Assembly: GCA_037975125.1 (NCBI GenBank) | Contig: CM075851.1 | Location: 126,588,981 to 126,652,980, forward strand | DNA from: Latrodectus hesperus | Lineage: Eukaryota; Arthropoda; Arachnida; Araneae; Theridiidae | DNA length: 64,000 nt | Direction of reading: 5' to 3' | Shown here: positions 1 to 14,700 of the stretch, piece by piece | Position numbering within the stretch: the first letter of the stretch is position 1 | How the letters are laid out: every line of letters begins with the position of its first letter | Notes under the pieces: generated by a model | Told to the model about the DNA's origin: nothing | The model's database searches: none | What the model saw: only the letters and a program-made list of their open reading frames with translations | Translations under genes and position numbers: made by a program

Positions 1-183
1 ATATTTTAATCACCAAAAAGTTTACTTAATAATTGTTTATAATTATTATTTATGATTATTTATTGATATGTTTTTAGTTATATTACCTGATGAACTCTTT
101 TTTGACAGAAAACTATATAAAAATTATAGATAGTTATTTATATCAGTGCTAGAATGAAATATATATTCACTCGAGTTTTTCAG

Positions 184-336
184 ATTGTGGTAAATGCTTC
201 ATAGTAAAAAATGTTTTTTGCGTGTCGATGTATTTTCGATGTCCCGCCGAAAACACAGTGGTGAGTGCTTGTTGGACCATAAACACTCTCAATGGTATGC
301 CAAATGACGAACAGCCGACTATACTCACCAGTGACA
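184..336 (+). CDS. Candidate internal exon, unidentified cysteine-containing protein
   Basis: The interval begins after a good acceptor (pyrimidine run then TTTTTCAG at 177-183) and ends at a GTAAGC donor at 337. It is open in one frame (codons from 186) for 50 residues, including CGKCF, YFRCPAENTVV and ACWTINTLNG, and is richer in GC than its surroundings. It starts with two leftover bases and ends with one, so both flanking introns would be phase 1, the phase also needed by the candidate exons at 4825-4866 and 4988-5046. I do not recognise the family. The opposite strand is also open through this stretch and ends in a stop, but its acceptor has no pyrimidine tract, so I prefer the plus strand. 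The gene would begin to the left of the window. Confidence 0.3.
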
Positions 337-1516
337 GTAAGCACACATTTTTGATTTTTTTTCTAATTAAGGTTTTCATTATTTGTATACTCATCTTTTC
401 CTTTTCTGAATGCATCTGAAACATTACGCGATAATTATTTTAATATATCTTTTAATACGATCTGTAATCGTAATATAATCTTTTAAACTGTATGTTTAAT
501 TGATGCAGAATGCGTTTTTTATCGAGCCAGTTTTATTCCAAATAACATATTCTTTACTCTTGTTTGAAAATTATGAGATATAAACATTTGTCTTCGATTA
601 TGCTTCTTGTTCTTTCATTTTAATCCGTTTCTGTTGGCTTAATTTATAAAATTTCAAAATATTTTTCTGCAATAATGAATAATTTCTTAAAAAATATGAT
701 TTTAGAATTACAAAATGAATCTAAACTATATAGAGATATATCCTTCTAAAGAAATATTTAAATTTAAAGAAAAATAGATATTTTACTTGCTAATTGCTAA
801 CAACAATTTAATTTAACAATCAAATGATTTTAGTGATGAAAATACTTTTTTTAAATTATTTATTATCTTTCCAAATGAGAAATGAAATATACATTAACTT
901 TTGAAAAGAAAATACTGATAAAAAATTATGTTTGTTAAAGATTAAAATGCTAAACTGATTAATATTTTAATTATAATTTATTTAAATTGCAGAAAGGTTT
1001 GAAAATCATTTTGTTTTAATTTTTGTATTTTGTGTTGAATGACAACACCTGTTATACTGTAAAATGTTTATTATAATTACTTCAAAAAGTATTGCTCTTT
1101 TTTCGTTTTTATTAGCAATGTTTTATTCCTAAATGTGTTTTGATTGAAAATATATTACTAAATGATTATTACAGAAACATGTATCTTTTGAGTTCAGAGA
1201 TGTTTGAGTGATTAAAAAGAAGTTTTTCAATTGTTTATTGTTTAATTTTTAAATTAGTTATTCTATTAATATTATGAAGCAAAATTTAACTGAAATTCAT
1301 ATGGAGTAATAATTTGTAGTAAAATTGTACTTCCGAATTAATTATAAAGCTGAAATATCTATTTTATTAAAAAATAGGGCGATATACCATTTGATACTCA
1401 CTATACAGTACTCAGATAATTGTTAATGTATTTAAGTTTCATTCAAAATTGCCAAAACGTCTTAAATTTTGAAACATAAATTCACTTTTATTTCTTAAAA
1501 CCAAGAAATAGTGTTT
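337..1516. other. AT-rich non-coding stretch
   Basis: No open frame with protein-like composition, no transposon ends and no RNA-gene motif are visible. The sequence is ordinary AT-rich DNA with short A and T runs. If the exon at 184-336 is real this is intron. Confidence 0.5.
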
Positions 1517-1618
1517 TCAAACTCTGAGTTTTCCAGTAAGCCTTGCGTTAATCAAATCTTTGGCATTAATTTGTAGCGCAGGTGCAGGCCGATCCAATAA
1601 GAGACGCATGTCAACAAT
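1517..1618 (-). CDS. Candidate terminal exon, unidentified protein
   Basis: Reading on the minus strand, an acceptor TTTCTTTCAAG lies at 1619-1629, followed by 33 sense codons and a TGA at 1517-1519. The peptide starts IVDMRLLLDRPAPALQ, ends ARLTGKLRV and has a varied, protein-like composition. This stretch is the GC-richest part of the first 3 kb. It begins in phase 0, so it cannot follow the EGF exon at 3707-3801 (which ends in phase 1) without an intermediate exon that I did not find. The plus strand is also open here, which weakens the call. Confidence 0.22.
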   Translation of the reverse strand: MVDMRLLLDRPAPALQINAKDLINARLTGKLRV

Positions 1619-3706
1619 CTTGAAAGAAATGGTTCTTCACGTGATTTTATTAGAAAAAGAAGATCTCTTCAGAGAAAAATCCTTTATCTTTGAAATTTAT
1701 AACGGGACAAAACTTGCTTAAAAAGGAGAATTTTTGACATTCTTTTGATGGAAGTTACATTGCTCTGATGTTACAGTGAGGATTAAAAATTTTGTTAAAA
1801 TTTGAATCAATTGTTTAATTCAGCTCTAGTGCAAATATATCCTTGTTATTCAATAACATCAAATGAGATTCAGTTTCATATAAAATATATCCTAAGGTAA
1901 ACGTATATAATCATTTCTTTCTATTATTTTATGAAATATATTTATAAAAATGAATTGATTTTTACATTTAAATAAAGCTATTCTGACAAATGGTAAACTA
2001 TTTTTAAATAAAAAATATGTTGTATTATATGAAATGTATTTCAAATTTGGACACACATGCATTATATTAGTATCAAAGATTTAATTAAAATAATAATTTA
2101 CTTATGAGATAGAGGGTATAACTCAGTTTATATGAGTAAATGTTTACAAAAATACAAAAATATATGTTGATATAAAAATTGAAGTCAATGTTAAATTAAG
2201 AGGAAATTTATTTCTCTTTCACTATTAAAATATGCGAAACTATAAATATCAAGAATAAATAATCTTACTCTGAGCTTAGCTTAAGATAAATTGGAATTTT
2301 CTGACACATAGATAGAACAATTGAAATATGTACTTTCAAAAAAGTAATATAAATAAATAAGACATAAATGTAATTTAAAAACAATTACTTAAATTACTTA
2401 ATTATTTGTCAATTTACAAAATTTCATAATACAGATATGTAATAAAATAGTCTTAAAACTTTAATACAAAACTTTGCTTACAATATCCTCAAAATTTGCT
2501 GATACATTTCATTGGTTAAAATGAAAAATGTCAAAATATTAAAACTAAGTTAGGTTAGTAAGAAAGTAAAATAAGGAAAACATTCTGTAACTAATATTAT
2601 AAATTCTAACATCTGATTCATCTCTTAGAAATAATTTATACGGTGTAGTAAACAATTTAAATAACTAACTAAATTTTCATTAGTACATGAACAGAAAACA
2701 TCATTAGTGATGCACGAATATTATCATAATTGAAATTAATTGGATAGTAAAAAGAAGATTGATAATATAATATGATCATAAATATTAAAATTACGTTCTC
2801 AAAGTAATATTTTCTCTATATTGAATATAAATATGAAAAAATGGTATAAAAACTTTGATAAATATAACTGTTCTTGTCTTCTTAATTTTAATTTAAGAAA
2901 TTACAAAATAATAACCAAAATTTATGAAATAATTATCGTCATAAATAATTTTTAAAACTATGCTGCAATTCTCAAAAGCAATTTCAATAAATTTATTAAT
3001 TATTTTTTATGATTTTGAATTTATTATAACATATTTAAAGTTTTTAACATATTTATTAAAAAAAACCCAATTTTTCCAAAAAATAACAACAACGAACAAA
3101 GAATTGAAGCATCCTTCTCAGTAAGATTTAACACTTTGATTGAATTTACATTGGTGTAACTATTTTTTTTTTGCAAACATTTTTTTGTTATTTTATAAAA
3201 TTTCTAAGTACATTCATTAAAATGTCCTGAAATCTTTGTGGATCATTTTGATTTACAAAAAGATATAATAATTTAGTTATTCAATACTATTTTAAAATTA
3301 ATATGTTCTGGTATAAATACATCATAATTCATATCAAATCAATAAATTTATATCTAAATTTGAATTTTAACTGTATGATTTCAAATCAAAATAAATTTGT
3401 CTCGAGATAAACTATTTCTTATGATATTAAAAACATATTATAATCCAAGAATGTAAAAAATGTCTATTATGATCCATTTAGAAAGTATAATAAAAATGAA
3501 ACAAAATAATTCGGACAAAACGAATTTTAAAAATTTTTAATAAATTCAGGAAGTACAATATAAATAAATTTAAAATAATGTATAAAGAGAAAATGTTGAG
3601 TAAAAATGTCCCTATTTGTGTGAATAAATGTCATAACATACAATTTATATTATTTAAAGAAACTATATACTTCAAGTAAAAATTTCAAATAAAATGCTAT
3701 GCTTAC
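1619..3706. other. AT-rich non-coding stretch
   Basis: Nothing recognisable beyond AT-rich sequence. A minus-strand open stretch around 1690-1765 behind a CATCAG acceptor is too short and lacks a donor, so I do not call it an exon. No mobile-element ends were seen. Confidence 0.45.
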
Positions 3707-3801
3707 CTAAGAGCCGTTGATCTTTTTTCCTTTTTTCACATTTAGAACCTTCAAATCCAGATGGGCATTCACATGTTTTTATAGTTGAACCAACATAATA
3801 T
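3707..3801 (-). CDS. Internal exon encoding the C-terminal half of an EGF-like domain
   Basis: On the minus strand this 95-base exon lies between an acceptor (TATATTACAG) and a canonical GTAAGC donor. It is open in one frame and reads YYVGSTIKTCECPSGFEGSK followed by a basic tail CEKRKKDQRLL. The pattern C-x-C-x-x-G-F-x-G-x-x-C is the well-known EGF C-terminal signature with its last three disulphide cysteines, so the exon should belong to a secreted or single-pass membrane protein with EGF modules. It starts with one leftover base and ends with one (phase 2 to phase 1). The preceding minus-strand candidate exon at 11644-11753 ends with exactly two leftover bases, so the two can splice in frame. 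The identity of the whole protein cannot be told from this fragment. Confidence 0.7.
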
Positions 3802-4824
3802 CTGTAATATATGAAATATATATAACATATATAACATAAATGAAAAACTATGCTAAGATCTTGTAATATGCTAAGATTATGTATACGTATAGCAATATGG
3901 CCTTATTATAACTACGAAAATATCAAAACTTTGTAGTTTCGGGAGCATAAAAGTGTTAGAGCAATATTTTTCAACAATCAGTCACAGATAAATTTATTTG
4001 TTAATAAAGAATATATTAAAATATTATTTCTTTCTTTTAAAAATAGCATTTATCTACTAATTTCTATTTCTTTAAAAGAAAAAATGTTTTTTGGTTGACT
4101 TTCTTATATCATAAATGCAGCAACAAATCATTTGTCAAAAATTATAGTTATAAAAGATTTGCTTCTTTTTAAAATTTATGTTAAAATTAGGAAAAACAAG
4201 TATATAAAAGTAAATTTTTTGTCCACCACATATTATTAAGTATAATTTTCAGCTATACGTAGAATCCTATTTAAATTAATTTGGAGTAATATTATAGCAG
4301 ATTAATTTGTTAATTGATATTAATTCCTTAAGAATAGCTGCGACAATTTGATTGATGATTTTATCATGATGTTATATGATTGATGATGATGAAATAATTG
4401 TTTCATTTGAAAAACTGTGGAAAATGTACTAATTGCATATGTAGTATTATTGCTGTTATTTGAATTGATTTTCATTTTTTATTTTTCTCTTTTCTTTTTT
4501 CCTTAAGCATGAAATTTTGTTATGATTTTAACGTGAAACTACATTATTGAAATGTATGGACATTTGTATCTGAGTTACGTTCGAGGACTATAATACTTAT
4601 TAAGTACTAGAACAAACATAGTAATTTTTCATATTTTATATCTTTCAGTAAAAAAAACAACAATATCGTTATTTTTACAATTTTTGTTTCGTTATTTTCA
4701 TGCTTCACGATGCTGAACAAACATTTTTCTCTGTTTTTATTTCTTTTTTTCCCACGAGAGGCTGCTGTGATCGGATAGTTGAAGCGCAAGTAGCGTCACT
4801 TTTAATAGAAAGTTTTCTTTTCAG
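3802..4824. other. AT-rich non-coding stretch
   Basis: Probable intron sequence. There is a short TATATAACATATATAACATA run next to the acceptor of the EGF exon. No coding or mobile-element signal was found. Confidence 0.45.
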
Positions 4825-4866
4825 GCAAAGATCCAAAAGAAGGCATTCTGTGGGATATTGCGCAGG
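4825..4866 (+). CDS. Candidate 42-base micro-exon
   Basis: A strong acceptor (AGTTTTCTTTTCAG) precedes 42 bases open in the frame that reads KDPKEGILWDIAQ, followed by a GTAAAA donor. It begins with two leftover bases and ends with one (symmetrical phase 1), which joins in frame both to the candidate exon at 184-336 and to the one at 4988-5046. The shortness makes it weak on its own; the phase agreement and the good acceptor are the support. Confidence 0.28.
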
Positions 4867-4987
4867 GTAAAATGTAAAATGCAGTTTCCTCGAGATACAT
4901 TATTTATAAACGTGACAATGTGATGCTTTGCAGGCCTTGTTCATCGTTTTTGAGCTCATTTGTTTTTATATATTTGTTTCCATACAG

Positions 4988-5046
4988 AAGAGGCCAAGAA
5001 CAACGATATCATCGCGTATCAAAACAAGATAAATATATTTCTTTGA
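4988..5046 (+). CDS. Candidate 3'-terminal exon
   Basis: The acceptor TTTGTTTCCATACAG ends at 4987. The reading frame set by the preceding phase-1 exon gives EEAKNNDIIAYQNKINIFL and then TGA at 5044-5046. A poly(A) signal AATAAA lies at 5183-5188, about 140 bases after the stop. Together with 184-336 and 4825-4866 this would be the 3' end of a plus-strand gene entering from the left. The family is not recognised. Confidence 0.28.
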
Positions 5047-5182
5047 TGCAATTTTTGAGAGCAGCATGGAAATAATGGAGTTTTTAAAAATGTATAGTAA
5101 AATATCTTTTTTTCGTTGTGGCTAGAAATATAAAACTTTAAGAATATGTATCACTATGTTATTTATTTTATTCATGGAAAAC

Positions 5183-5188
5183 AATAAA
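5183..5188 (+). promoter_or_regulatory. Candidate poly(A) signal AATAAA
   Basis: AATAAA lies about 140 bases after the stop of the candidate terminal exon at 4988-5046. The hexamer is common by chance in such AT-rich DNA, so the value rests on the exon call. Confidence 0.2.
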
Positions 5189-5364
5189 CCTTATCCGTGC
5201 TTAAACCTTATCTGTGTATTTAGAAACATCTCATAAAATAATGGCTTTTTTATACTTATGATTCCTCATAATAAGTTTCAAAACATTTTCCAGTATCATC
5301 CATATATGTATATAAATAAAAGCTATTTTATATCTCAAAAACATCCACATTTTATTAAAGTTTT

Positions 5365-5366
<2 letters not shown>

Positions 5367-5426
<60 letters not shown>

Positions 5427-5439
5427 CGTATATATATAA
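5367..5439. repeat. (TA)n microsatellite
   Basis: Uninterrupted TA dinucleotides to about 5421, then a CATACG interruption and a further short TA run. Any open frame here is a Tyr-Ile repeat artefact. Confidence 0.95.
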
Positions 5440-7138
5440 TGTTGATTCAGATGCAGTTTTCAAAAACTAAATAATTAATTATTATGATAAAAAATTATTT
5501 ATGAAATAACCAACCTATTAAATAAAATATTAATTTTTAATATGTTTTTTATAATAATATTATCTAATTTTGTGCAATATATATAAAATGTTAGAATTAC
5601 GTCAAAAATGTTTAGGAATATAATGGCAAAAAGAGAAGATTTTGATAAGCAAGTTAAGAATTTTGACATTATAGATTGATATATTTCACTTTACACAAGG
5701 GAGTTTGAGTTTGAGTGAACAACAAAGGGTCCATAAAACTTTTTCGGGAAGTTTAAGTTTATTAATGGATATTAAAATAATTGTTCCTTTTTATAAGAAT
5801 GCTGGTATTATTGTTAGGTTAAATAACTGATTTTTAATAAGCCTTTTTTAAAAACCATACATTTTCAAGTAAGAAATATTACTAATTTGTTTATCCAAAA
5901 ATATGAAAAATTAAAATGTTTCTTATTTATACCAACACATAAACAATATTAAAGATTAAATTCAGGAACACAAAAAGTTCAAGAAATCTACACAATTTAA
6001 GGTACTTTTAATTAATGATTGATAAAAACTTTTTCAAATTGATACATGCTTATCATAAAAGAAAAATTAATTGAAATTTTAAAGCTCCATATTAATTCTT
6101 ATGAAGTTTATAAATATCATTTTAAATGCAAAACATTTTCTAGATACATTGTTTTTCAAATCATTCTGCAATCAGTCACCATTTTTCAAAATCATTTGGA
6201 TTTAGTTTGTTCAGATTTTCTTTAAAACCACAATTTGTGAATAAAGAGATAATTTGTCATGACCTACAATTTACAACAAAATAGCTTGAAGTAAAAAAAA
6301 ATGCTTAGATATCTTATTTTTAAAATTACAAATAATTATGAAAGTTTAAATTCTTGTTAACTGAATTAAGTGTTTGTAAATGATGTGCCACGTTATCTCA
6401 ATGGGTTTTCTGTGCAATTAATTGCTAAATTTTCTCATTCAAGAGTGATTAATTTCCTTCTTATTAAGTTTAACATTTCGCAAGCCTCAAAAGTGAATGT
6501 ATTTCTAATGATAGATGGCAGTTTCAAGATGGTTTATCTGGTACTGAAGGAATGTTAGTAGTCAATCGATAATGAAATTTTATGGTATGCATCTTAATCA
6601 ATGTTTGTGCTACCAAGAGATTTATGAACCCTCCAATGGCATAATGGATTACTCTATCTTTAATTTAAATTAAACATCCATTCATTCAAGTTAATTTTGC
6701 ATAATAAATAAAGGCAAACTCATTTTTAATGTAAATCATTTGTTTTAAGAAACCTCAATTAGAATTTGTTTTTTAAGTTTTGGATTTTTGAAATTAATCT
6801 AAATTCTATGAGTTTAAAATTTTTTTGACATATTACTAATTAAATATATAGAAATTAATTACAATCTTAAACATTTTAGTTTTGTTTAAATTATATAAGA
6901 TTAGGAAATTGTTTTCAAGAAATAGCAGTTTTGAGAGCATTTTTAAATAAAAAAATGTAACAATGAATTATATACTTCTAATTGTTTATAAATATAATAG
7001 AATATGAAAATATATTTATTTTTCGAAAATATTATAAAAATACTTTTTCTAGAAGTCTGTTCATAATAAGTCTCTTAAGAAAGTGATCGTACATAACGCA
7101 TCTAAAAGTTTAGTTGTGGAGTTTATACACAAAAACCC

Positions 7139-9100
<1,962 letters not shown>

Positions 9101-9173
<73 letters not shown>
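9101..9173. repeat. (TA)n microsatellite, 73 bp
   Basis: Pure TA dinucleotides. Confidence 0.95.
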
Positions 9174-9176
<3 letters not shown>

Positions 9177-9710
9177 AAAACATTTTTTGATGTATAAATG
9201 CATGGAAAAATAAGCTGAATGAATTACAAAAAATAATCATGTTTCAGGTAATTCCTTAAGAAGTAGTAAAATTATTTTCTAATAATGTGGAATTTAATTT
9301 GTTGATTTCTTGTTTTCCTTGGTACATTTTTTGTTTGTAATTTTATGTCGAGTAGTGTTTCCTTAACTGTAATTTATTATAAGCGCTTTATTAACTATAA
9401 TGAAATATATACATAAATATGATTATGTGAATTAGTAGAAGTAAAAATGTATCACATGTTAAATTTTGTGAGAAGTAAAATAGATGCATTATTTATGGAA
9501 AAATTTATAACATCCTTTGAATAGCAAGAATCTGCTATAGCAAAATAATTTGCCATATTAATTGTTTGGTGTATGAAAAAATTATTTGGTGTATTAGAGT
9601 TTTATTAAAACGGTATCGCTTCTGTTAGGTTCATTGATTTTAGTAGAAATATTTAAACAACGAGAAAAAAAGAAAAAGGCAGGTAAGGCGTAAATTTACA
9701 AACCTGACTG

Positions 9711-9983
9711 TTGCCGGAAAAAAAGCTCCTAAGCAAGAAAACAAAACAAATGCTCAACAACTTTCGCCCAGAAGACCATAATGTTGTGGCTACAGGGAAT
9801 ATTCCATTTAATTTTGTGAGGAAAACGATGAAAAATACCAGAAACCTCGTACGAAAGGAGTTACATCGCATTTTCCACCACTTTGAACCCTTGGCCCGAG
9901 ACCTCGTTAACATGCAGAGTTCCAAGTTTCCAGCGTTATTACGGAGGCTCACGCAATGCATCATGTTCCAAGGGGGGTCTTAA
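9711..9983 (+). CDS. Uncharacterised open reading frame in a GC-richer island
   Basis: The frame is open from just after a TGA at 9705 to TAA at 9981-9983. The first ATG is at 9750, giving about 77 residues. The product is basic, with a likely amphipathic helical middle (FVRKTMKNTRNLVRKELHRI) and an end that reads LLRRLTQCIMFQGGS. Base composition rises sharply here compared with both flanks, and codon third positions are mixed rather than AT-dominated. The minus strand is also open across the same interval, but its product is an implausible mix of Phe and Leu runs and looks like the shadow. I do not recognise a family. It could be a real small gene, a 3' exon or a decayed transposon piece. 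Confidence 0.3.
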   Translation: MPEKKLLSKKTKQMLNNFRPEDHNVVATGNIPFNFVRKTMKNTRNLVRKELHRIFHHFEPLARDLVNMQSSKFPALLRRLTQCIMFQGGS

Positions 9984-11643
9984 CCTAACGTTTCGAAGAT
10001 TGATGCGATTACATCTATGCATAAATACTGCATGCTTGTATGTGTAATAAAACGGTGGGAGGTGAAAGGTATTCGTGGTCATTAATTTTAAGCATTCCTC
10101 GCATTCGGGAATTCAGTTTCGAAGGCGAAATTGGCGGGAAGCTTTTGAATGAGTAAATCGATCAGTGAATTAGGAAATACAGTGAAAACAGCGTTAGAGC
10201 TATTCAAACACAAGGAAATTGGAATTTCTGATTCAAACATTTACTTACAGGACTTAAACTGTTAGCAGCTCGCTGCAGTGTAATTATTCAGAATGTCACC
10301 TTTTCCACTTCTAATGGGTGACATTTAGCTTTTAAAACATTTATTTTTGTGCCTACTAATGTGGATATAAAAGTTTTGTGTTTTTGATAATGAATGCATG
10401 CATTTTATTTTTGCAATGATAACATAGAACGGTTAATTAATAAAATACATATTTAGTATGAATTCATATAGAATAGATATATAGTTAAATTAGATACTAA
10501 ATGTTTTATTGATGGAGTTCACTAAGCCAATTTTTTTCTTATTGTATAAGATCAAAGATTTATAATACATTGTTAATTGCACAAATGATATGTACATCAT
10601 ATAATTTAACATTTCATTGAATATAAAAATTTTAAGCGTAATAACATTAAAAAAAATAATATTAAAGTAAAATTAAAAAAAATACCTATTGTGCTATTCA
10701 AGTTTAAATAATTAATGCAAGGTTTTTCAGAAAAATAATTAAATAATAGTTTTAATTTTGTATTATTTTTTGGAGTTCAGCCTAAATTTAAATGTTGAAA
10801 CTGTATTATGTATATAAAATGTTAATTATTCTATCAAAAATAGTTTTAACTAATTACTGAAAATATGATATTTTAATCAATCCTTCCCCATATGCACTTT
10901 AACACACATGCTTGTTTTTAACCATCAAAAATGCTAAATAGTTTATAATTTTGAGTTACTTTATTAGGCAATTTGAGCATGAATGAATGACAAATTAGCT
11001 TGCTTATATTACATTGTAGAGAACATTCAATAATTTCCCATTTTGTTAAATGTTTACTTACTTCGTAGTAAATACGTAATTATAATATAGATAAAATTAC
11101 ATTTCATATATTAGAAAATCTAACATGTATTATCATAAAATAAAAATAATATTAAGAATATTATGCAAACTAGGGTTACATGTAAAACACTGTTTTCACC
11201 AAATTTGTACACTTTTATTTAAAAATATGAAAAATACTTTTATTAGATCAGTAAATATGAATTCATAACTTAGTTCATTTCATATAATTTTGCAAGAAAA
11301 ACGTCTCTATCTTTGAAATGTATTTTTAGAGGATAAAAGATTGAACAAGTGTTTTGCATCAACGGTGTAGTGTCTGATTTCACATTTGACATTGTTAAAT
11401 TGTATATCTAGCCAGAAAATGGAAATAAAAAGCTAGTAGCTCTAGCTAGTATAGAATATAAAACAACTTTTAACACTGAAAAGTAACAAAAGTTAACTAA
11501 ATGTTACTAGAATATCAATTTTTCATTCATAACTTATAATCACTTCCTAATATCAATAATAAGCTGAAAATATAAGATGGAATTATTCCATATATAATAG
11601 TTTATTTCATCAGTATTCAAAAATTAAGTTTATTTAATCTTAC
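9984..11643. other. AT-rich non-coding stretch; first 350 bp GC-richer
   Basis: The first 350 bases continue the GC-richer island of the preceding open frame and end at a hairpin at 10292-10325. The rest is plain AT-rich DNA with no recognisable feature. Confidence 0.4.
10292..10325. repeat. Hairpin, 9-bp perfect stem
   Basis: AATGTCACC at 10292-10300 is perfectly complementary to GGTGACATT at 10317-10325, with a 16-base loop. It lies at the end of the GC-richer island that holds the open frame at 9711-9983. Confidence 0.6.
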
Positions 11644-11753
11644 GGTACATCAAGGAGCACAAATGATGGAAAATGATTTCGAAGGATCTCTTCAGCGGGT
11701 GTCTTATCATCATCTCGAAAGCAAGAATCCAGAAAGTCATCAGATTCAAGTTG
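11644..11753 (-). CDS. Candidate internal exon, acidic segment
   Basis: On the minus strand an acceptor ending TTCATAG precedes 110 open bases and a strong GTAAGA donor. The peptide begins QLESDDFLDSCFRDDD, continues KTPAEEILRNHFPSF and ends VLLDVP. It starts in phase 0 and ends with two leftover bases (CC). The EGF exon at 3707-3801 starts with one leftover base (A), so a join gives a proline codon and keeps frame. The family is unknown. The other strand also has an open frame through this stretch, so the call stays tentative. Confidence 0.33.
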
Positions 11754-14700
11754 CTATGAATGCAATATAGTTTAACTTCGTGTGAACATTGAAATCACTA
11801 CTCATTCTGAGCCAGCTTTTGTGTTTTTTTTTATTTTACTCATATTTCAAATGCAAAAACTTTGTGCTATGAATTAAATATTTTAAAATAGCAGAATGCT
11901 GGATCATGGAAGAATTGAATAAAAATAATATTTTTTTAGGTAAGCTTACACAAAATCTTCGTCACTCACTATAGATTTTAATTTATTTAGAATTTTTTTA
12001 TTAATTAATATTTGATTTTATTGTTAAGACATATATGTAGTGTTACATAATAATAGTTTTAAAAGTGTCAAAAAAATTGGAACCTAGTGAAATTTGAACC
12101 AATTTTATGACGCAGCTCAATATTCAAAATATTGAGGTATATATATAATATATTGTGGTATATATACAATATATTGAGGTATATATACAATACACAGTTC
12201 TATATTCAAAATATTGACACAAAATATCGAATTGTAATTTTGTAACAGAAAATGTATATAAAATTCGGAGAAATTGCTATTTTGAAATACTAAAAATATT
12301 TATCTAATGACTTCTTTATTTTTATTAAATGAATGATTTATTTCAAGACTAAAGAAAGAATTAAATTGGAATGATGAAGATATTTTGGTTAAAGCAACTT
12401 GGATTTTCTCTTCAAGAAATCAGCATTACTGTTGGACATAACAACAAAGAGCTAAGTAAATTTAGAATCAGTGTTCACAAGAGAGGAATACTAAATTATT
12501 TCAAAAACTGAAACCGCTTCATCGTACTGGTATAGGAATTCTTACAATTATTGAACAATCATATAAATGTTTGGCATTTTGTAGTCTTTAGCATTTTCTG
12601 ATAATCTGTTACATATACAAAAACTAGTTAATTTAATTCAAACTTGAAAAAAACTAATTCAGTCGCATTAATTTCTAAGTTCAATTGATGAAACTGTTTC
12701 CATATCAATTGCGGTTTTTCTGTCTGAGAGATTGGTTGCTATATTTCATTAAAAGTGAAGCATTAAAATAATCAATAGGTATAGGATTGAAAATATGTAG
12801 AAAATGTGTAAATATTTCCCCACATACCATCACCTGTGAAGATTAGTATATGGTGCGACTTAAATGAAACATTTTATCAAATCCACTGTTATATTAATTT
12901 GAGTGTACTTAGCCAAAAAATAATATTCACAGGAAGCTTCTATAAATTTTTGGTACTTAGTGAATTATCCCCAAAGCAGCCATAACTTAAAAACGTCATA
13001 CCTCAGTAATTTTATAAGTAAAAACAATGTAACGAGCTAAAAAATGAACATCAGACCTATTTGTTCTCATAATTTACATAGTGACAAATTTTGTTTAAGC
13101 CACAAGAATGTATTGCTCCCGTGACTCGTCAATAAACTTTTCTGCATTTTGACAAAAATTATCTGGCACCAATTTGGCGGATTACTAGTCTTGAATACTA
13201 TCATTTGTTACGTGTACTAGAACAACTTTCTACAGGAAATTCTACAGGAAATTCCTGTTTCTAAATTGTATCTGGAGTAACTGTTTTTATCAGTGCTACC
13301 ACTGATCTCTCAGTATTAACTTTAAGAATCTTTCAGTATTAACTTTATCATAATTCTAAAATCATAGAATTTTATATTACGTACAATCACAGATATAAAT
13401 TTAACATCAAAATTTATAATTTTCACTTTACATATTATATCCAATCTGTTACAAATCAAACATAAATAATAAACAATTTTACTAAAAATTATATTTATTA
13501 ATGGTAAGAACTATATATAAAAATAATATTTTTCAAAAAGTTCCAATATATTTGAAAATAGTTTAAATACCAATAATTAAATAGAGAAAAAAGTGTTATT
13601 TACAAGCACCCATATTTGTTTATTTTTAAAACAGAGGATATTGTTACAAATCGGTTTAAAGTGAAATTCAATTTACTTTAATGGGATAAATTTAGATTTT
13701 TTTAAAAAAATATGATTTCAGTTAAATATTACAGGATTAAAGAAAGAGTGTGTAAACAAAACATACTTTTAATACAATTATGACCTTTTACTTCACGGCA
13801 ATTACGATTCTTTTATTGATTTTACGATTACGTAAAACAATACTATTACAACCTTTATCTTCAGCTGTAATTCTACTTTTAAGATGTAGTTTAATGTTAA
13901 TTTCTGTTGAAATCATTTTTTAAAATCAAATCCTTAAAAAGAACAAACGAAGCCATAGTAGAAAATATGGATTACTTTATATATGCAAAGATTATTTACT
14001 TGGAACTAAAGAAGAATTGAGATCTGTCTGGAAGAAAAAGATTGTAAAATAATTTTTAATTTATAAAAATTATCGATATCCATTTGCATCTAATACTATT
14101 TTAAATCTCATGTCGTAAATATCTGGATATCGATTATTTTAACTTTCAAAAGTTATTTCGCTCAAATGTTTTAGAATCACAGACATAGTATTGTTATTTT
14201 AAACTTAGTATGTCGGATTAAAATAAAAGTTCAATTTCAAAAAATTTAGATAGCTTAATACTATTGTAAACATTGTTTTTCTAAAATTTAATAAAGATGA
14301 TTTGCATATTTTATATGTATGGAAAATCAGCAATTAATCACTTACAAGTATTGTTAGTTGGATATTTTTAAGTACAATGCGTATCTTCAAAAATTATAGA
14401 ATTAGCCTTATTATAGAATTAATTATATAATGAATCTTATATATATTAAATTAAGCTTAATTGGTATAGCTTTTAAATATTTAATGTTCATGTATTTATT
14501 CATCAGATAATTTTTTTTATTTAGAGGAATATTTAAAAAGGAAGAGTTTTATTTACATAACAAATTATATATTCCATTTAATATAATTTAAAATTTAATT
14601 TTCGAGTTTACTTTAAAAATGGACTAAAGAATCTCAGTGTATTTACAAGCACGTTATATTTTTAGTTCTCTATAAATTATACTTAAAGAAAAATGTTCAG

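Noticed and set aside
6370..6558. 62-codon frame beginning VFVNDVPRYLNGF, recalling the region before the RT catalytic motif
   Set aside because: The expected F/Y-A-D-D follows neither in frame nor in neighbouring frames, and no other RT block is nearby.
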